The position numbers and the translations under genes are program-made. The notes beneath the pieces were generated by a model, which searched no databases, had not been told where the DNA came from, and was given only the letters and a program-made list of their open reading frames with translations. DNA of 64,000 bases from Candidatus Pelagibacter ubique HIMB058 (lineage in GTDB: Bacteria; Pseudomonadota; Alphaproteobacteria; Pelagibacterales; Pelagibacteraceae), in contig ATTF01000004.1 in NCBI GenBank assembly GCA_000419545.1, positions 1 to 64,000 of the forward strand, read 5' to 3'. Each line of letters begins with the position of its first letter. The stretch's first letter is position 1. Shown in pieces: positions 1 through 11,082 of this stretch.

Positions 1-73
1 TTTTTTTTTGCTCTGCTCCCTTTGTTTCTTTTGTATCTAAAGCTTTAGAATTTTTGACGTTTTTTTTATCCAT
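1..73 (-). CDS. rpsK: 30S ribosomal protein S11, N-terminal fragment (runs off window edge)
   Basis: Reverse strand reads MDKKNVKNSKALDTKETKGAEQKK from ATG at 73; position directly after rpsM as in the alpha operon. Identity rests mainly on synteny. Confidence 0.6.
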   Translation of the reverse strand, partial: MDKKNVKNSKALDTKETKGAEQKK

Positions 74-78
74 TTGTC

Positions 79-462
79 TTATTTCTTTGTAGGGGTCAGT
101 TTTTTTCCTGCTATTGCAATAGCTTTACCTTTTCTAGTTCTAGCATTACATTGAGTTCGTTGACCTCTTACAGGTAATTTTTTTTTATGGCGTGATCCTC
201 TGTAACAAGCTAAATCAACTAATCTTTTAATATTTATTGAAACTTCTCTTCTTAAATCGCCTTCAACTTTATAATTTGCATCAATAAATTCTCTTATTTT
301 AAGAACTTGGTCCTCGGATAGTTCGTTTACTCTTTTTGATGACGGGATATCAAGCTCCTTACATATTTTTTTTGAAGAATGGAAACCTATACCATGTATA
401 TATGTCAATGCTATACTGACGATTTTATTCTGTGGAATGTTTATTCCTGCAATACGAGCCAT
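79..462 (-). CDS. rpsM: 30S ribosomal protein S13
   Basis: [26 protein letters not shown]...[13 protein letters not shown]. Confidence 0.97.
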   Translation of the reverse strand: MARIAGINIPQNKIVSIALTYIHGIGFHSSKKICKELDIPSSKRVNELSEDQVLKIREFIDANYKVEGDLRREVSINIKRLVDLACYRGSRHKKKLPVRGQRTQCNARTRKGKAIAIAGKKLTPTKK

Positions 463-511
463 ATATTTAAGAGTTTGTTTCTGCGTATTTATATTGAGCT
501 ATACTACAAAG

Positions 512-1084
512 TCAACCCTTGATACTGTTTATTAAGCCGCTAATTTCATTGCTAATTTGAGCAATAGACTTCTCTCCATCAACAACTTTCAATAAATTTG
601 ATTGATTATAAAAATCTGTTACCGGTTTTATATTTTTTTCATAAGTTTCGTATCTTTTAATTGCTATTCTTTCGTTATCATCAGCTCTTTTTTCTAGAGT
701 TTTTCTTTCCAAAATTCTTCTACATACTGTCTCTAAACTTACTGAAAGCTTTAGCACCATATCTATCTTTTGATCATATTTTCTTAGTAGATTTTCAAGA
801 TTTTTTGCTTGATTTAAATTTCTCGGATAACCATCAAAAATTAATCTATTTTTATAAATCTTATTAGAGATGTACTCTTTTATTAATTTTCCAACAATTT
901 CATCAGAAACTAGTCTTCCTGAATTAATAATTGATGAAATTTCAGATCCAAGGGGTGTTTTGTTATTTATTTCATATCTTAAAAGCTCTCCAGTAGAAAG
1001 TTGATAAAGATCATATTTATTTACTAAGAAATTTGATTGAGTTCCTTTTCCAGCACCAGGCGGTCCAAAGATAACTATATTCAT
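512..1084 (-). CDS. adk: adenylate kinase
   Basis: P-loop GPPGAGKGTQ, STGELLR, FDGYPRN motifs; located after secY. Confidence 0.97.
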   Translation of the reverse strand: MNIVIFGPPGAGKGTQSNFLVNKYDLYQLSTGELLRYEINNKTPLGSEISSIINSGRLVSDEIVGKLIKEYISNKIYKNRLIFDGYPRNLNQAKNLENLLRKYDQKIDMVLKLSVSLETVCRRILERKTLEKRADDNERIAIKRYETYEKNIKPVTDFYNQSNLLKVVDGEKSIAQISNEISGLINSIKG

Positions 1085-1092
1085 TAATTTAA

Positions 1093-2397
1093 TTATCTAC
1101 CAAATTTAGTTTTTTTAATTAATGACTCGTATTGAGAACTCATTAATCTTGTTTGAACTTGTGTAACCGTATCCATAGCAACAACAACAACTATAAGTAT
1201 TGAAGTGCCGCCTAAATAAAAAGGAATAGGATATTTAGCAATTAAAAATTCGGGCATCAAACAAACAAAAGTTAAATACAAAGCGCCTACAGTAGTTAGT
1301 CTTACTAATATCATATCTATATATTCTGCGGTTCTTTCTCCTGGTCTAATACCCGGAATATAACCACCATATTTTCTTAAATTTTCAGCTGTTTCTTTTG
1401 GGTTAAAAACTATTGAGGTATAAAAAAAAGAAAAGAAAATTATTCCTGAAGCATAGAGCAGCATATAAAGAGGTTGCCCTTGGGTAAACATTGATGAAAT
1501 TTTTAAAAATGTATCTGACTCAGCAAAACCGAAATTAGATATTGTTACTGGTAAAAGCAATAAAGCAGATGCGAATATCGCTGGAATTACACCCGCAGTA
1601 TTTATTTTTAATGGAAGATGAGATGACTCTCCACCATACATCTTATTACCAACTTGTCTTTTAGGGTAGTTAATAAGTATTTTTCTCATAGCTCTTTCAA
1701 AAAATACAATAAATAGGACAGTTAATATAACTAAAATAAAAATTCCCACAATCATAAGAGCTGATAAAGCGCCGGTTCTTCCAAGTTCAAATGTAGATGC
1801 TAGAGCTCTAGGTATTTCAGCTACAATCCCAGAAAAGATAATTAATGATATACCATTTCCTACTCCTCTTAATGTAATCTGTTCCCCTAACCACATTAAG
1901 AATGTAGTTCCTGCTACTAATGAAATTGTTGTTACAATTCTAAAATGTATACCTGGGTCAATTACTAAATTTCCTGCATTTTCTAATCCTACCGAAACAC
2001 CGTATCCTTGTAGAAAAGCGATTAAAACTGTTCCATACCTGGTAATTTGAGTAATTTTTTTTCGTCCAATCTCACCTTGTTCTTTAAGATTTTTAAAATA
2101 ATCAGAGACACCGGTTAATAATTGAACAATTATAGATGAAGATATGTAAGGCATTATTCCGAGAGCAAAAATTGCCATTCTTGTTACGGCACCACCAGAA
2201 AACATGTTGAACATGCCTAAAAGTCCTTTTTGGCTTGAAGACATAATTTCCCTTAGTGAATCAGGATCAATACCCGCTAAAGGGACATATGTTCCCAGTC
2301 TATAAATTATCAAAATTAGGATTGTAAATAAAATTCTATTTTTTAAGTCTTTAGCTTGGCTAAAAGCACCTGCTGTATTAAGCGATTCACTTGACAT
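1093..2397 (-). CDS. secY: preprotein translocase subunit SecY
   Basis: Multi-TM SecY with RLGTYVPLAGID and PGIRPGERTAEYI motifs. Confidence 0.97.
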   Translation of the reverse strand: MSSESLNTAGAFSQAKDLKNRILFTILILIIYRLGTYVPLAGIDPDSLREIMSSSQKGLLGMFNMFSGGAVTRMAIFALGIMPYISSSIIVQLLTGVSDYFKNLKEQGEIGRKKITQITRYGTVLIAFLQGYGVSVGLENAGNLVIDPGIHFRIVTTISLVAGTTFLMWLGEQITLRGVGNGISLIIFSGIVAEIPRALASTFELGRTGALSALMIVGIFILVILTVLFIVFFERAMRKILINYPKRQVGNKMYGGESSHLPLKINTAGVIPAIFASALLLLPVTISNFGFAESDTFLKISSMFTQGQPLYMLLYASGIIFFSFFYTSIVFNPKETAENLRKYGGYIPGIRPGERTAEYIDMILVRLTTVGALYLTFVCLMPEFLIAKYPIPFYLGGTSILIVVVVAMDTVTQVQTRLMSSQYESLIKKTKFGR

Positions 2398-2398
2398 A

Positions 2399-2851
2399 CT
2401 ATTTCTTAATTAAACTTATTTTTCCACCTGCTTTTTCTATTTTTGATAAAGCTTGCTTCGATGCAAAATGTGCTGTTATTTCTACATTTTTTTTAATATC
2501 ACCTGAGCCTAAAATTTTAAGTTTTTTAAAGTTTTTATTAATGAGTTTTTTTTCTTTTAAAATTTTTAGATCAATTTGATTTTTAATATTATTTTTAGAT
2601 TTATCTAAAATATTTTGTAATTTGGATAAATTTAAGATTGCTGTCTCATTTTTTTGTAAAGACTTAAAACCTCTTTTTGGAAGCCTTCTGTATAATGGCA
2701 TTTGACCCCCTTCAAAACTTTTAATTGCAACACCAGATCTCGATTTCTGACCTTTGTGCCCTCTTGAGGAAGTTTTTCCTTTTCCAGAGCCTATTCCTCT
2801 ACCTACTCTGATTTTTTTTTTATTGTTTTTTATTAAATTATTTAATTGCAT
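2399..2851 (-). CDS. rplO: 50S ribosomal protein L15
   Basis: GRGIGSGKGKTSSRGHKGQKSRSG. Confidence 0.96.
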   Translation of the reverse strand: MQLNNLIKNNKKKIRVGRGIGSGKGKTSSRGHKGQKSRSGVAIKSFEGGQMPLYRRLPKRGFKSLQKNETAILNLSKLQNILDKSKNNIKNQIDLKILKEKKLINKNFKKLKILGSGDIKKNVEITAHFASKQALSKIEKAGGKISLIKK

Positions 2852-3369
2852 TATGTGGCTTCTCTTTTTGAAACAATATCTGATATTTTTTTGCCTCTTA
2901 TAGCTGATAATATCTTCGGTGAATTTTGAGATTTTAACCCATTAACACAAGCTTTTAAGACATTGTGCGGATTTGCAGAACCCAATGATTTAGCTACAAC
3001 GTCTTGTATACCAAGAACTTCACAAACAGATCTGATAGCACCACCAGCAATAATTCCAGTTCCGGCAGGAGCAGCTCTTAAAAAAACCTTGCCAGAGCCA
3101 TTTTTCCCTTTAACGTCATGATGTAATGTTCTGCCCTCTTTAAGTGGTATTTTTACAAGACTTCTTTTAGCTACTTCGGTGGCTTTTTTTATTGCATCTG
3201 GTACCTGTTTTGATTTTCCTTGTCCTATTCCAATGCTTCCTTTTTGATTTCCAACAACAACTAATGCAGCAAAGCCAAATCTTCTACCACCTTTTACTAC
3301 TTTTGTTATTCTATTTATTGCAACGAGTTTTTCTTTTATATCATTCTCTATTTTTTTATTATCTGTCAT
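2851..3369 (-). CDS. rpsE: 30S ribosomal protein S5
   Basis: [29 protein letters not shown]. Confidence 0.97.
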   Translation of the reverse strand: MTDNKKIENDIKEKLVAINRITKVVKGGRRFGFAALVVVGNQKGSIGIGQGKSKQVPDAIKKATEVAKRSLVKIPLKEGRTLHHDVKGKNGSGKVFLRAAPAGTGIIAGGAIRSVCEVLGIQDVVAKSLGSANPHNVLKACVNGLKSQNSPKILSAIRGKKISDIVSKREAT

Positions 3370-3370
3370 A

Positions 3371-3724
3371 TTAAAATTTCATTCCATTTTTTCTAAGAGA
3401 GTCTGCAAAATTTTTAATTCTACCATGATATTTATTCTCTCCCCGATCAAAGTATACTTTATCAATATTTTTTTCTTTTGCTCTTTTTGCTAAAACTTCT
3501 CCAATAAGAGAGGATTTTTCCATTTTTTTAATTTTTTTGGCTTTAATTTCTTTTTCTATAGATGAAGCAGAAACTAATGTTTTTTTTGATTTATCATCAA
3601 TTATTTGAGCAGATAAATTATTTAAAGTTTTAGAAACAGAAATTCTAAATTTGTTAATATTAACGGCTTTTAATTTTTTTCTATTTCTTAATTTTCTTTT
3701 TAATTTAATACTTATTTTTTTCAT
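3371..3724 (-). CDS. rplR: 50S ribosomal protein L18
   Basis: [30 protein letters not shown]-terminus. Confidence 0.95.
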   Translation of the reverse strand: MKKISIKLKRKLRNRKKLKAVNINKFRISVSKTLNNLSAQIIDDKSKKTLVSASSIEKEIKAKKIKKMEKSSLIGEVLAKRAKEKNIDKVYFDRGENKYHGRIKNFADSLRKNGMKF

Positions 3725-4266
3725 TATTTCTTCTTACCTTCTTTTCTAAGAACAAATTGTCCTCTCTCTTTAATGCCTTTTGCCTTATATGGTTCAACAG
3801 GTTTTAGATTTTTAATATCTGCCGCTATTTTAGAAACTAATTCTTTATCAACACCGCTAATTTTTATAATTGTTTGTTTTTCAACGGTAATTTTTATCTC
3901 CTTTGGTATTTTAAAATTAACATCATGACTAAAGCCAATTTGTAGATTTAAATCTTCACCTTTTAAGTTTGCTCTAAAACCAACACCATTTAGCTCTAAA
4001 ACTTTCTCATGTCCCTTTGAAACACCTGTAACTGCATTATTTATCAAACTTCTGTATGTTCCCCACATTATTGAAGTTTTTTTATCTATTTTTTTTTGTA
4101 AAGGTTGAATTTGAAATTCACTTTCATTTAATTTAGAAGAAAAAATCTTATCATTAATTGTTAATGTTTTAGATCCTTTTGGACCTGTAACTGTTAAATT
4201 AGATCCCTCAATTTTAATTGAAGACTCTTTGGGAATTATTATATTTTTCTTACCAATTTTAGACAT
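3724..4266 (-). CDS. rplF: 50S ribosomal protein L6
   Basis: LNGVGFRANLKG; KPVEPYKAKGIKERGQFVLRKEGKKK. Confidence 0.97.
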   Translation of the reverse strand: MSKIGKKNIIIPKESSIKIEGSNLTVTGPKGSKTLTINDKIFSSKLNESEFQIQPLQKKIDKKTSIMWGTYRSLINNAVTGVSKGHEKVLELNGVGFRANLKGEDLNLQIGFSHDVNFKIPKEIKITVEKQTIIKISGVDKELVSKIAADIKNLKPVEPYKAKGIKERGQFVLRKEGKKK

Positions 4267-4664
4267 TAAAATACCCTACAAATTATTTCCCCACCTACAT
4301 TATTTTTTCTAGCCTCCGAGTCGCTCATAACACCTTTAGGCGTGGATAAAATTGCTAAACCTAAACCATTCATAACTTTTGGGATACTTGTGGCTCTTGA
4401 ATATACTCTTCTTCCAGGCTTTGAAATTCTTTTTATTTCTTTAATTACAGGATCACCTTCATAATATTTTAAAGAAATTTTTAAACTTGTTTTTTTATTT
4501 TCAGTTTTTTCAATAAAATAATCTTTTATATAACCCTCATTTTTTAGAATTTCTAAAATGTTTTTTCTAAAATTTGATGAAGGAATTAAAACAGAACTTA
4601 ATGATCTCATCTGACCATTTCTTATTCTTGAAAACATATCGCCTATTGGATCTGTAAATGTCAT
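4266..4664 (-). CDS. rpsH: 30S ribosomal protein S8
   Basis: DPIGDMFSRIRNGQ; STPKGVMSDSEARKNNVGGEIICRVF. Confidence 0.97.
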   Translation of the reverse strand: MTFTDPIGDMFSRIRNGQMRSLSSVLIPSSNFRKNILEILKNEGYIKDYFIEKTENKKTSLKISLKYYEGDPVIKEIKRISKPGRRVYSRATSIPKVMNGLGLAILSTPKGVMSDSEARKNNVGGEIICRVF

Positions 4665-4672
4665 ATTTTCTC

Positions 4673-4978
4673 CTACCAGCTCGATTTAGTTATTCCAGGA
4701 ATTTTACCAGCGGACGCCATGTCTCTTAGTGCAATTCTAGATATTTTTAATTTTCTATAAACACCATGAGGTCTACCTGAAATCTCACATCTGTTTCTTA
4801 TTCTTATTTTTGAAGAATTTTTTGGTAATTTATTAAGTTTTAATTGAGCTTCGAATCTTTCAGATAGTTCTAACTTTCTATTATTTATTATTTTTTTCAA
4901 ATCAGCTCTTTTTTTTGCATACTTTTTAACCAATTTTATCCTTTTTAAGTTTTTTTGTATTGCGCTTGTTTTAGCCAT
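4673..4978 (-). CDS. rpsN: 30S ribosomal protein S14
   Basis: [43 protein letters not shown]. Confidence 0.97.
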   Translation of the reverse strand: MAKTSAIQKNLKRIKLVKKYAKKRADLKKIINNRKLELSERFEAQLKLNKLPKNSSKIRIRNRCEISGRPHGVYRKLKISRIALRDMASAGKIPGITKSSW

Positions 4979-4986
4979 ATGTATCC

Positions 4987-5535
4987 TTAAATTTTTTTCT
5001 CGTTTATCGGAAAGTTAAATTCTTTCAAAAGTTCTAACGTTCCTTGTTTGCTTTTGCTTGATGTCACCATTGTTATATCTAATCCCCTTATCTTATCCAC
5101 TTTATCAAAGTTCACTTCAGGAAAAACGATATGTTCTTTTATGCCAAATGAGTAATTGTATGAATTATCTATCCCTTTTGAAGACAGCCCTCTAAAATCT
5201 TTTATTCTCGGAAGGGCAATATTTATTAATCTATCTATAAACTCATACATTCTACTTGATCTTAATGTTACTTTTGCGCCTGCATTTGATCCCTTTCTAG
5301 TTTTAAAGTTAGAAATAGATTTTTTAAATTTAGTTGTTACAGGCTTTTGACCTGCAATTAAAGCTAAATCATCTAGGCATGCTTTAAGCTTTTTTCCATC
5401 CGAAGCATCTTCACCTAAACCCATATTTAAAATAATTTTTTCAATTTTAGGAACTTCATGTTTGTTTTTTAAAGATAGTTTGCTCATTAGCTTAGCAGCA
5501 ATTTCTTTATCATACGTTGTTTTTAATCTTGACAT
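4987..5535 (-). CDS. rplE: 50S ribosomal protein L5
   Basis: [39 protein letters not shown]. Confidence 0.97.
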   Translation of the reverse strand: MSRLKTTYDKEIAAKLMSKLSLKNKHEVPKIEKIILNMGLGEDASDGKKLKACLDDLALIAGQKPVTTKFKKSISNFKTRKGSNAGAKVTLRSSRMYEFIDRLINIALPRIKDFRGLSSKGIDNSYNYSFGIKEHIVFPEVNFDKVDKIRGLDITMVTSSKSKQGTLELLKEFNFPINEKKI

Positions 5536-5786
5536 TATTTTTTACCTGCTAATTTTTTTTCTGTTTTTTTCTCGTCAATATTTTTAACATTAGATTGATG
5601 AATAAAACTTTCCTTAGATATTATGCCGCCTTTATTTTCTTTTGTTGGTTTAGTGTGTCTTTTTATCATATTTATAGATTTAATTTTTATTTTTTCTAAC
5701 TTACGATTTATTTCAAGAATTTCTCCAATTTTACCTTTGTCCTTTCCAGATAAAATTTTCACTTGAGCTCCCTTTTTTAAATTCAT
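5535..5786 (-). CDS. rplX: 50S ribosomal protein L24
   Basis: KOW motif VKILSGKDKGKIGEI; synteny. Confidence 0.95.
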   Translation of the reverse strand: MNLKKGAQVKILSGKDKGKIGEILEINRKLEKIKIKSINMIKRHTKPTKENKGGIISKESFIHQSNVKNIDEKKTEKKLAGKK

Positions 5787-6155
5787 TTAAAGTACCTCTG
5801 GTGCAAGAGAAATAATTTTTGTATGTCCTCTTGTTCTTAATTCTCTTGTTACTGGTCCAAAAATTCTTGTACCAATTGGTTCACCTTTATCATCAGTTAA
5901 TACAACAGCGTTTTTATCAAATTGAACTTTAGACCCATCGTTTCTGTATATTTCTTTTCTCGTTCTCACTACCACTGCTTTATGTACAGCACCTTTTTTA
6001 ACTTTTCCCTTAGGTATTGCATCTTTTACACTGATTACAATTATATCACCGACTGACGCGTATCTTCTTTTTGAGCCTCCTAGAACTTTTATACACTCAA
6101 CTCTTTTTGCACCAGTGTTGTCAGCTACTGTTAGTTCAGTTTGTATTTGTATCAT
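5787..6155 (-). CDS. rplN: 50S ribosomal protein L14 (start corrected to [11 protein letters not shown] track starts 6 codons upstream)
   Basis: [47 protein letters not shown] overlaps the rpsQ stop TAATG. Confidence 0.96.
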   Translation of the reverse strand: MIQIQTELTVADNTGAKRVECIKVLGGSKRRYASVGDIIVISVKDAIPKGKVKKGAVHKAVVVRTRKEIYRNDGSKVQFDKNAVVLTDDKGEPIGTRIFGPVTRELRTRGHTKIISLAPEVL

Positions 6156-6382
6156 TATTCTATTACCTGCCAAGTTTTCTTTTTTGAGAAGGGTTTGCTT
6201 TCAATTATTGATACTTTTTCTCCCTCTTTAAATTTATTTTTTTCATCATGCGCGTGATATTTTTTTGATCTCTTAATAACTTTTTCGTAAAAAGGATGTT
6301 TAAATTTACGAGTGACCTCAACAACAATAGTTTTATTGTTTTTTGCACTTGTAACTGTTCCTTTTAAGATTTTTTTTGTCAT
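6155..6382 (-). CDS. rpsQ: 30S ribosomal protein S17
   Basis: [42 protein letters not shown]. Confidence 0.96.
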   Translation of the reverse strand: MTKKILKGTVTSAKNNKTIVVEVTRKFKHPFYEKVIKRSKKYHAHDEKNKFKEGEKVSIIESKPFSKKKTWQVIE

Positions 6383-6567
6383 TTTGTGTTTTTTATAATT
6401 GTGTTTAATCTAGCTATACTTTTTTTAATTTCTCCATATTGAGCTGGGTTAGTAATCTGATTGTTAACCTTTTTAAATCTTATATTAAAAAGATCTTTTT
6501 TTAGGGATATTATTTTTTTCTCCGCTTGATCTTTTGTCAATTTTTTATCTTCTTTTTTTTTGGCCAT
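6379..6567 (-). CDS. rpmC: 50S ribosomal protein L29
   Basis: Short helical protein [32 protein letters not shown]; synteny. Confidence 0.95.
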   Translation of the reverse strand: MAKKKEDKKLTKDQAEKKIISLKKDLFNIRFKKVNNQITNPAQYGEIKKSIARLNTIIKNTK

Positions 6568-6971
6568 TATCGTTTCACAAATTTAGTTTTTATTGGAAGT
6601 TTTGCTGAAGCTTTATATAAAGCTTCTCTAGCAATTTCTTCGGTTACACCGTCAATTTCAAAGATTATTCTTCCCGGTTTCACTCTACAAGCATAATATT
6701 CAGGTGACCCTTTTCCTTTACCCATCCTTACTTCTGTTGGTTTTTTTGATACAGGTATATTAGGAAATATTCTAGTCCAAACTTTACCTGTTCTTTTCAT
6801 ATATCTCGTTAAAGCAACTCTAGCTGCTTCAATTTGTTTTCCTATAATTCTCTCTGGCTGCACGGCTTTTAATCCGAATTGTCCATAATTTAATTTTACA
6901 GCCCTGGAAGCATTACCGTGTATTCTGCCTTTGAATGCTTTTCTATATTTAGTTCTGACTGGTTGTAGCAT
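6567..6971 (-). CDS. rplP: 50S ribosomal protein L16
   Basis: [44 protein letters not shown]. Confidence 0.97.
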   Translation of the reverse strand: MLQPVRTKYRKAFKGRIHGNASRAVKLNYGQFGLKAVQPERIIGKQIEAARVALTRYMKRTGKVWTRIFPNIPVSKKPTEVRMGKGKGSPEYYACRVKPGRIIFEIDGVTEEIAREALYKASAKLPIKTKFVKR

Positions 6972-7635
6972 TCTTTACCCTTTCCTTTTTTTCTTTTTCA
7001 ACATCTTTTGCCATTAATTCACCTTTATAAATCCAAACTTTAACTCCTATAATTCCATACGTTGTAAGTGCCTCTGCAAAACCATAATCAATGTCAGCTC
7101 TGAGTGTGTGCGAAGGAATGCTGCCTTCACGTAACCATTCTGAACGAGCTATTTCATTTCCTGCTAGTCTACCACTCAACATAACCTTTATACCTTTTGC
7201 ATTTAATCTCATTGCAGATTGCATTGCTCTTTTCATAGCTCTTCTATAAGCAACTCTTTTTACCAATTGTTGCGCAATATTTTCTGCAACTAGATTTGAG
7301 TTTAACTCAGGTTTTTTTATTTCTTTTATATTTACATTTACATCACTGTCAGTAATTTTCATGATATTTTTTTTTATTTTTTCAATATCTGCACCTTTTT
7401 TACCAATTACAAAACCAGGTCTAGATGTGTGAATTGAGACAGTGCATTTTTTAGATGATCTCTCAATAATTATTTCAGAAACTCCGGAGTTTGTGATATT
7501 TTTCTTGATGTAGTTTCTAATTTTAAAATCTTCAATTAAATATTTTCCAAAATCTTTCTTTTTAGCAAACCAAGTTGAGTCCCAACCTCTGTTTATACCT
7601 AATCTTAGACCTATTGGATTAATTTTTTGTCCCAT
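6949..7635 (-). CDS. rpsC: 30S ribosomal protein S3
   Basis: [26 protein letters not shown] domain. Confidence 0.97.
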   Translation of the reverse strand: MGQKINPIGLRLGINRGWDSTWFAKKKDFGKYLIEDFKIRNYIKKNITNSGVSEIIIERSSKKCTVSIHTSRPGFVIGKKGADIEKIKKNIMKITDSDVNVNIKEIKKPELNSNLVAENIAQQLVKRVAYRRAMKRAMQSAMRLNAKGIKVMLSGRLAGNEIARSEWLREGSIPSHTLRADIDYGFAEALTTYGIIGVKVWIYKGELMAKDVEKEKKERVKNATTSQN

Positions 7636-8003
7636 TATTTACTCACCTTTTTTTCTTTTTTTTCTTCAAGGACAATAGTAATTCTACTAAATGGTTTTTT
7701 AATTGAACTTGCTCTACCTTTTGCTCTGGGTCTAAATCTTTTCATAACTAAAGATTTTCCAACATACGCTTCTTTTACAAAAAGATTATCAATATCAAAT
7801 TGATAATTATTTTCTGCATTTGATATAGCTGATTTTACAGTTTTGCTGACATCTTTTGCTATTCTTTTTCTAGAAAATTCCAAGTCCCTCAAAGCAACAT
7901 CTGCTTTTTTTCCTTTTATAAAGTTGCAAACCAAAGCTAATTTTCTTGGGCTTGTTCTAACATTTTTATTTATAGCTTTAACCAAAGAATTGTTTTTTTC
8001 CAT
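7635..8003 (-). CDS. rplV: 50S ribosomal protein L22
   Basis: [41 protein letters not shown]. Confidence 0.96.
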   Translation of the reverse strand: MEKNNSLVKAINKNVRTSPRKLALVCNFIKGKKADVALRDLEFSRKRIAKDVSKTVKSAISNAENNYQFDIDNLFVKEAYVGKSLVMKRFRPRAKGRASSIKKPFSRITIVLEEKKEKKVSK

Positions 8004-8311
8004 TATTTTTTATCTCCTGCTGGTTTTGCTGCTGGTGCTGCTGCTTTTTTATCTGCAGGTGTGTGACCTTTAAATGTTCTTGTTGGTGCAAATTCTCCTA
8101 ATTTATGTCCAACCATTTCTTCAGAAATGGTTATTGGTATAAAAGATTTTCCATTATGTATCATAAAACTATGACCAACAAAATCAGGAATGATAGTCGA
8201 ATTTCTAGACCAAGTTTTAATTGGTTTTTTATTTGGAGAATCTTTAAGCTTATCAATTTTTTTTAATAAACTAGGATGAACAAATGGACCTTTCCATACA
8301 GATCTAGTCAT
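8003..8311 (-). CDS. rpsS: 30S ribosomal protein S19 with Ala/Pro/Lys C-terminal tail
   Basis: [35 protein letters not shown]. Confidence 0.97.
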   Translation of the reverse strand: MTRSVWKGPFVHPSLLKKIDKLKDSPNKKPIKTWSRNSTIIPDFVGHSFMIHNGKSFIPITISEEMVGHKLGEFAPTRTFKGHTPADKKAAAPAAKPAGDKK

Positions 8312-9144
8312 TATTTTTTCCTTTTCTTCCTTCTTGTTATAATTAGTTTATCACTTCTTTTTGGTCGTCTTGTTTTAAGACCTTTTGCCGATTGACCCCA
8401 TGGAGATACTGGACTTCTTCCACCGGAAGTTTTTCCTTCACCACCTCCATGTGGGTGATCTACTGGATTCATTGCAACCCCTCTAGTTTGAGGTCTTTTT
8501 CCTCTCCATCTATTTCTGCCAGCTTTACCAATTTTAATATTTTTTTGATCAGGATTTGAAACAACTCCAATTGTAGCTATACAAGAACTACTCACTTTTC
8601 TAGTTTCACCTGAAGAAAGTTTTAAAATTGCATAATCTCCATCGTATCCGGACAAGGTTACTGATGAGCCAGCTGATCTAGCTAATTTTGCTCCGTTACC
8701 AGGTATTAATTCAACATTATGAATTGAGGTTCCTGGAGGGATATCTTTTAGCTCTAAAGAATTTCCTATTTTTATCTCTACATTTTTACCCGACTCTACG
8801 GTATCTCCTTTTTTTAAACCTTGTGGACTAATAATATAAGATTTCTCATTATCCTTATAAGCAATTAAAGCTATGTAAGCTGTTCTATTAGGGTCATATT
8901 CTATTCTTTCTACTATAGCTGATACATTTTTTTTCTTTCTATAAAAATCTATAATTCTATATTTATGTTTTGATCCTCCACCAATATGTCTTGATGTTAT
9001 TCTACCATTATTGTTTCTTCCGCCTGTAAAGTTTTGTCCTTTCGTTAAAGGCTTATAAGGAGAACCTTTCCATAAACTACTTTTATCAAGAACCACTGTT
9101 CCTCTAGTAGATTTTGTATAAGGTTTAAAAGTTTTAAGTGCCAT
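8311..9144 (-). CDS. rplB: 50S ribosomal protein L2
   Basis: [45 protein letters not shown]. Confidence 0.98.
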   Translation of the reverse strand: MALKTFKPYTKSTRGTVVLDKSSLWKGSPYKPLTKGQNFTGGRNNNGRITSRHIGGGSKHKYRIIDFYRKKKNVSAIVERIEYDPNRTAYIALIAYKDNEKSYIISPQGLKKGDTVESGKNVEIKIGNSLELKDIPPGTSIHNVELIPGNGAKLARSAGSSVTLSGYDGDYAILKLSSGETRKVSSSCIATIGVVSNPDQKNIKIGKAGRNRWRGKRPQTRGVAMNPVDHPHGGGEGKTSGGRSPVSPWGQSAKGLKTRRPKRSDKLIITRRKKRKK

Positions 9145-9147
9145 AAA

Positions 9148-9441
9148 TTAAATTCCAGTTGTTAGATCAATACTTTGACCTTTTTTAAGAGTAATTATTG
9201 CTTTTTTATAACCACTCTTTACAGATTTTTTTCCTTGTTTCATTTTGAATTTTGATTTTTGATTAATGATATTTACCTTAACCACGTTAACTTTAAATAA
9301 TTTTTCTATATTCTTTTTAATTGATTTTTTGTTAGCTCCCTCATGTACTTTAAAGACAGTTTTATTTTGTTCTGATAAAATAGTAGCTTTTTCAGTAATA
9401 ATAGGATTTCTAATTGAGTCTATATGGTTAATTTTTTTCAT
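9148..9441 (-). CDS. rplW: 50S ribosomal protein L23
   Basis: IRNPIITEKATILSEQNKTVFKVHEGANK. Confidence 0.95.
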   Translation of the reverse strand: MKKINHIDSIRNPIITEKATILSEQNKTVFKVHEGANKKSIKKNIEKLFKVNVVKVNIINQKSKFKMKQGKKSVKSGYKKAIITLKKGQSIDLTTGI

Positions 9442-10063
9442 TTAAAACCCTTTGTTGTATTTTTTTCGCTGAAGAGGATGTAATAATTACATTTTTATAT
9501 TTGAATAAGTCATAAATATTCGTCCCTTCATCTTTTAATAATTTTATATTTTTTATATTTCGAGCAGATTTATCAATGTTTTTCATTGAGTCTGTATCTG
9601 TAATAATTAATGCATTCTCCAATTTATTTTTTATTAAAAATTTATTGAACTCTTTTGTTTTTTTTATTTCTTTCTTAACATCTGCTAATATATGAAGATT
9701 TTTGTCAGAGTTTTTCTTCGATAACGTCTGAGCTAAAGCTAACTTTCTAACTTTTTTATTAATTTTTTTAACTTTATAATGAGCACCTTTTGGTCCATGA
9801 GCAACACCGCCGCCAACAAATAATGGTGCTTTTTTACTAGCGTGTCTTGCACCGCCTCCACCTTTTTGTGGAACAATTTTTTTTGTAGATCCCTTAATTT
9901 CGTTTCTTTGCTTAGTTTTAGCGGTTCTTGGTTTTGCATGGTTAAGTTGCCAGTCAATAACAAACTTGATTAGCTTATGGTTTACTTTTAATTTAACCAA
10001 TTTATCGGAGATTTCTATTGAGTCTGATTTAGAGCCGTCAATATTTAGAAGAGGAAATTTCAT
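9428..10063 (-). CDS. rplD: 50S ribosomal protein L4
   Basis: RTAKTKQRNEIKGSTKKIVPQKGGGGARHASKKAPLFVGGGVAHGPK. Confidence 0.96.
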   Translation of the reverse strand: MKFPLLNIDGSKSDSIEISDKLVKLKVNHKLIKFVIDWQLNHAKPRTAKTKQRNEIKGSTKKIVPQKGGGGARHASKKAPLFVGGGVAHGPKGAHYKVKKINKKVRKLALAQTLSKKNSDKNLHILADVKKEIKKTKEFNKFLIKNKLENALIITDTDSMKNIDKSARNIKNIKLLKDEGTNIYDLFKYKNVIITSSSAKKIQQRVLNEKN

Positions 10064-10768
10064 TTATTTTTTTCCTTTCTTAGATTGCGCGGCTTTAACC
10101 TGTGCTTCATATTTTTCTTTAATAGTTTTTCTCGTTACATTCTTAACTGACTCTCTTAGAAAAACTGTAGAATTTTTTGAGCCAGGTATAGATCCTTTCA
10201 AATATAATAGATTATTTTCTAAATCTGACCTTACTACCTCAAGGTTAAGCATTGTTCTTATTTTATCACCCATATGACCGGCCATTTTTTTCCCCTTGAA
10301 AACTTTTCCTGGATCTTGCCTTTGCCCTGTTGATCCATGTGATCTATGTGAAACTGAAACACCATGTGATGCTCTTAGACCTCCAAAATTCCATCTTTTC
10401 ATTACTCCAGCAAATCCTTTACCAATAGTTTTCGATCTAACGTCTAAGAATTTTTTATCTTTAAAAATTTCTATTCCTAATTCATTACCTTCCTTATATT
10501 GTTCATTTTTTTCAACTCTAAATTCTTTAAGAATTTTTTTAGGTTCAGTATTTTTTTTTGCAAAATAACCTTTCATTTGTTTAGTGAGTTTTGAATTTTT
10601 AAGTTTAAAAAAACCTACTTTGACAGCGTTGTACCCTCTTTTTTCTTTTGTAATAACATCAAGCACTCTTCCTTTTTCAACTTTAATAACTGTCACAGGA
10701 ACAGATTGACCACTTTCCATAAATTCTCTCGTCATTCCTATTTTTGTTCCAATTAGTCCAATGCTCAT
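10064..10768 (-). CDS. rplC: 50S ribosomal protein L3
   Basis: GLIGTKIGMTREF; ASHGVSVSHRSHGSTGQRQDPGKVFKGKKMAGHMG. Confidence 0.97.
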   Translation of the reverse strand: MSIGLIGTKIGMTREFMESGQSVPVTVIKVEKGRVLDVITKEKRGYNAVKVGFFKLKNSKLTKQMKGYFAKKNTEPKKILKEFRVEKNEQYKEGNELGIEIFKDKKFLDVRSKTIGKGFAGVMKRWNFGGLRASHGVSVSHRSHGSTGQRQDPGKVFKGKKMAGHMGDKIRTMLNLEVVRSDLENNLLYLKGSIPGSKNSTVFLRESVKNVTRKTIKEKYEAQVKAAQSKKGKK

Positions 10769-10770
10769 AA

Positions 10771-11079
10771 TTAAATCTTAATCTCAATGTCCACTCCGGA
10801 AGCTAAATCAAGTTTCATTAATGCTTCAACAGTTTGTGGTGTTGGTTCAATTATATCTATTAATCTTTTGTGAGTTCTTGACTCAAATTGTTCCCTGCTT
10901 TTTTTATCTATGTGAGGTGATCTTAACACTGTATATCTCTCGATCCTTGTTGGTAGAGGAATAGGTCCTTTAACCTGTGCTCCTGTTCTTTTTGCAGTAT
11001 TTACAATTTCCTCAGTTGATAAATCTAGGATTTTATTATCATAGGCTTTTAAATGTATTCTAATATTCTGATTTTCCAT
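10771..11079 (-). CDS. rpsJ: 30S ribosomal protein S10
   Basis: [43 protein letters not shown]. Confidence 0.97.
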   Translation of the reverse strand: MENQNIRIHLKAYDNKILDLSTEEIVNTAKRTGAQVKGPIPLPTRIERYTVLRSPHIDKKSREQFESRTHKRLIDIIEPTPQTVEALMKLDLASGVDIEIKI

Positions 11080-11082
11080 AAA

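Noticed and set aside
661-867. Plus-strand ORF inside adk and similar antisense ORFs across 1-26 kb (e.g. 3192, 5156, 9966, 10296, 11750, 17465, 23588)
   Set aside because: Fully antisense to well-identified conserved genes; low-complexity products with no recognisable domains.
9739-9963. Minus-strand 74-aa ORF inside rplD, and the 12921-13121 ORF inside fusA
   Set aside because: Alternative frames within highly conserved genes; no independent coding evidence.
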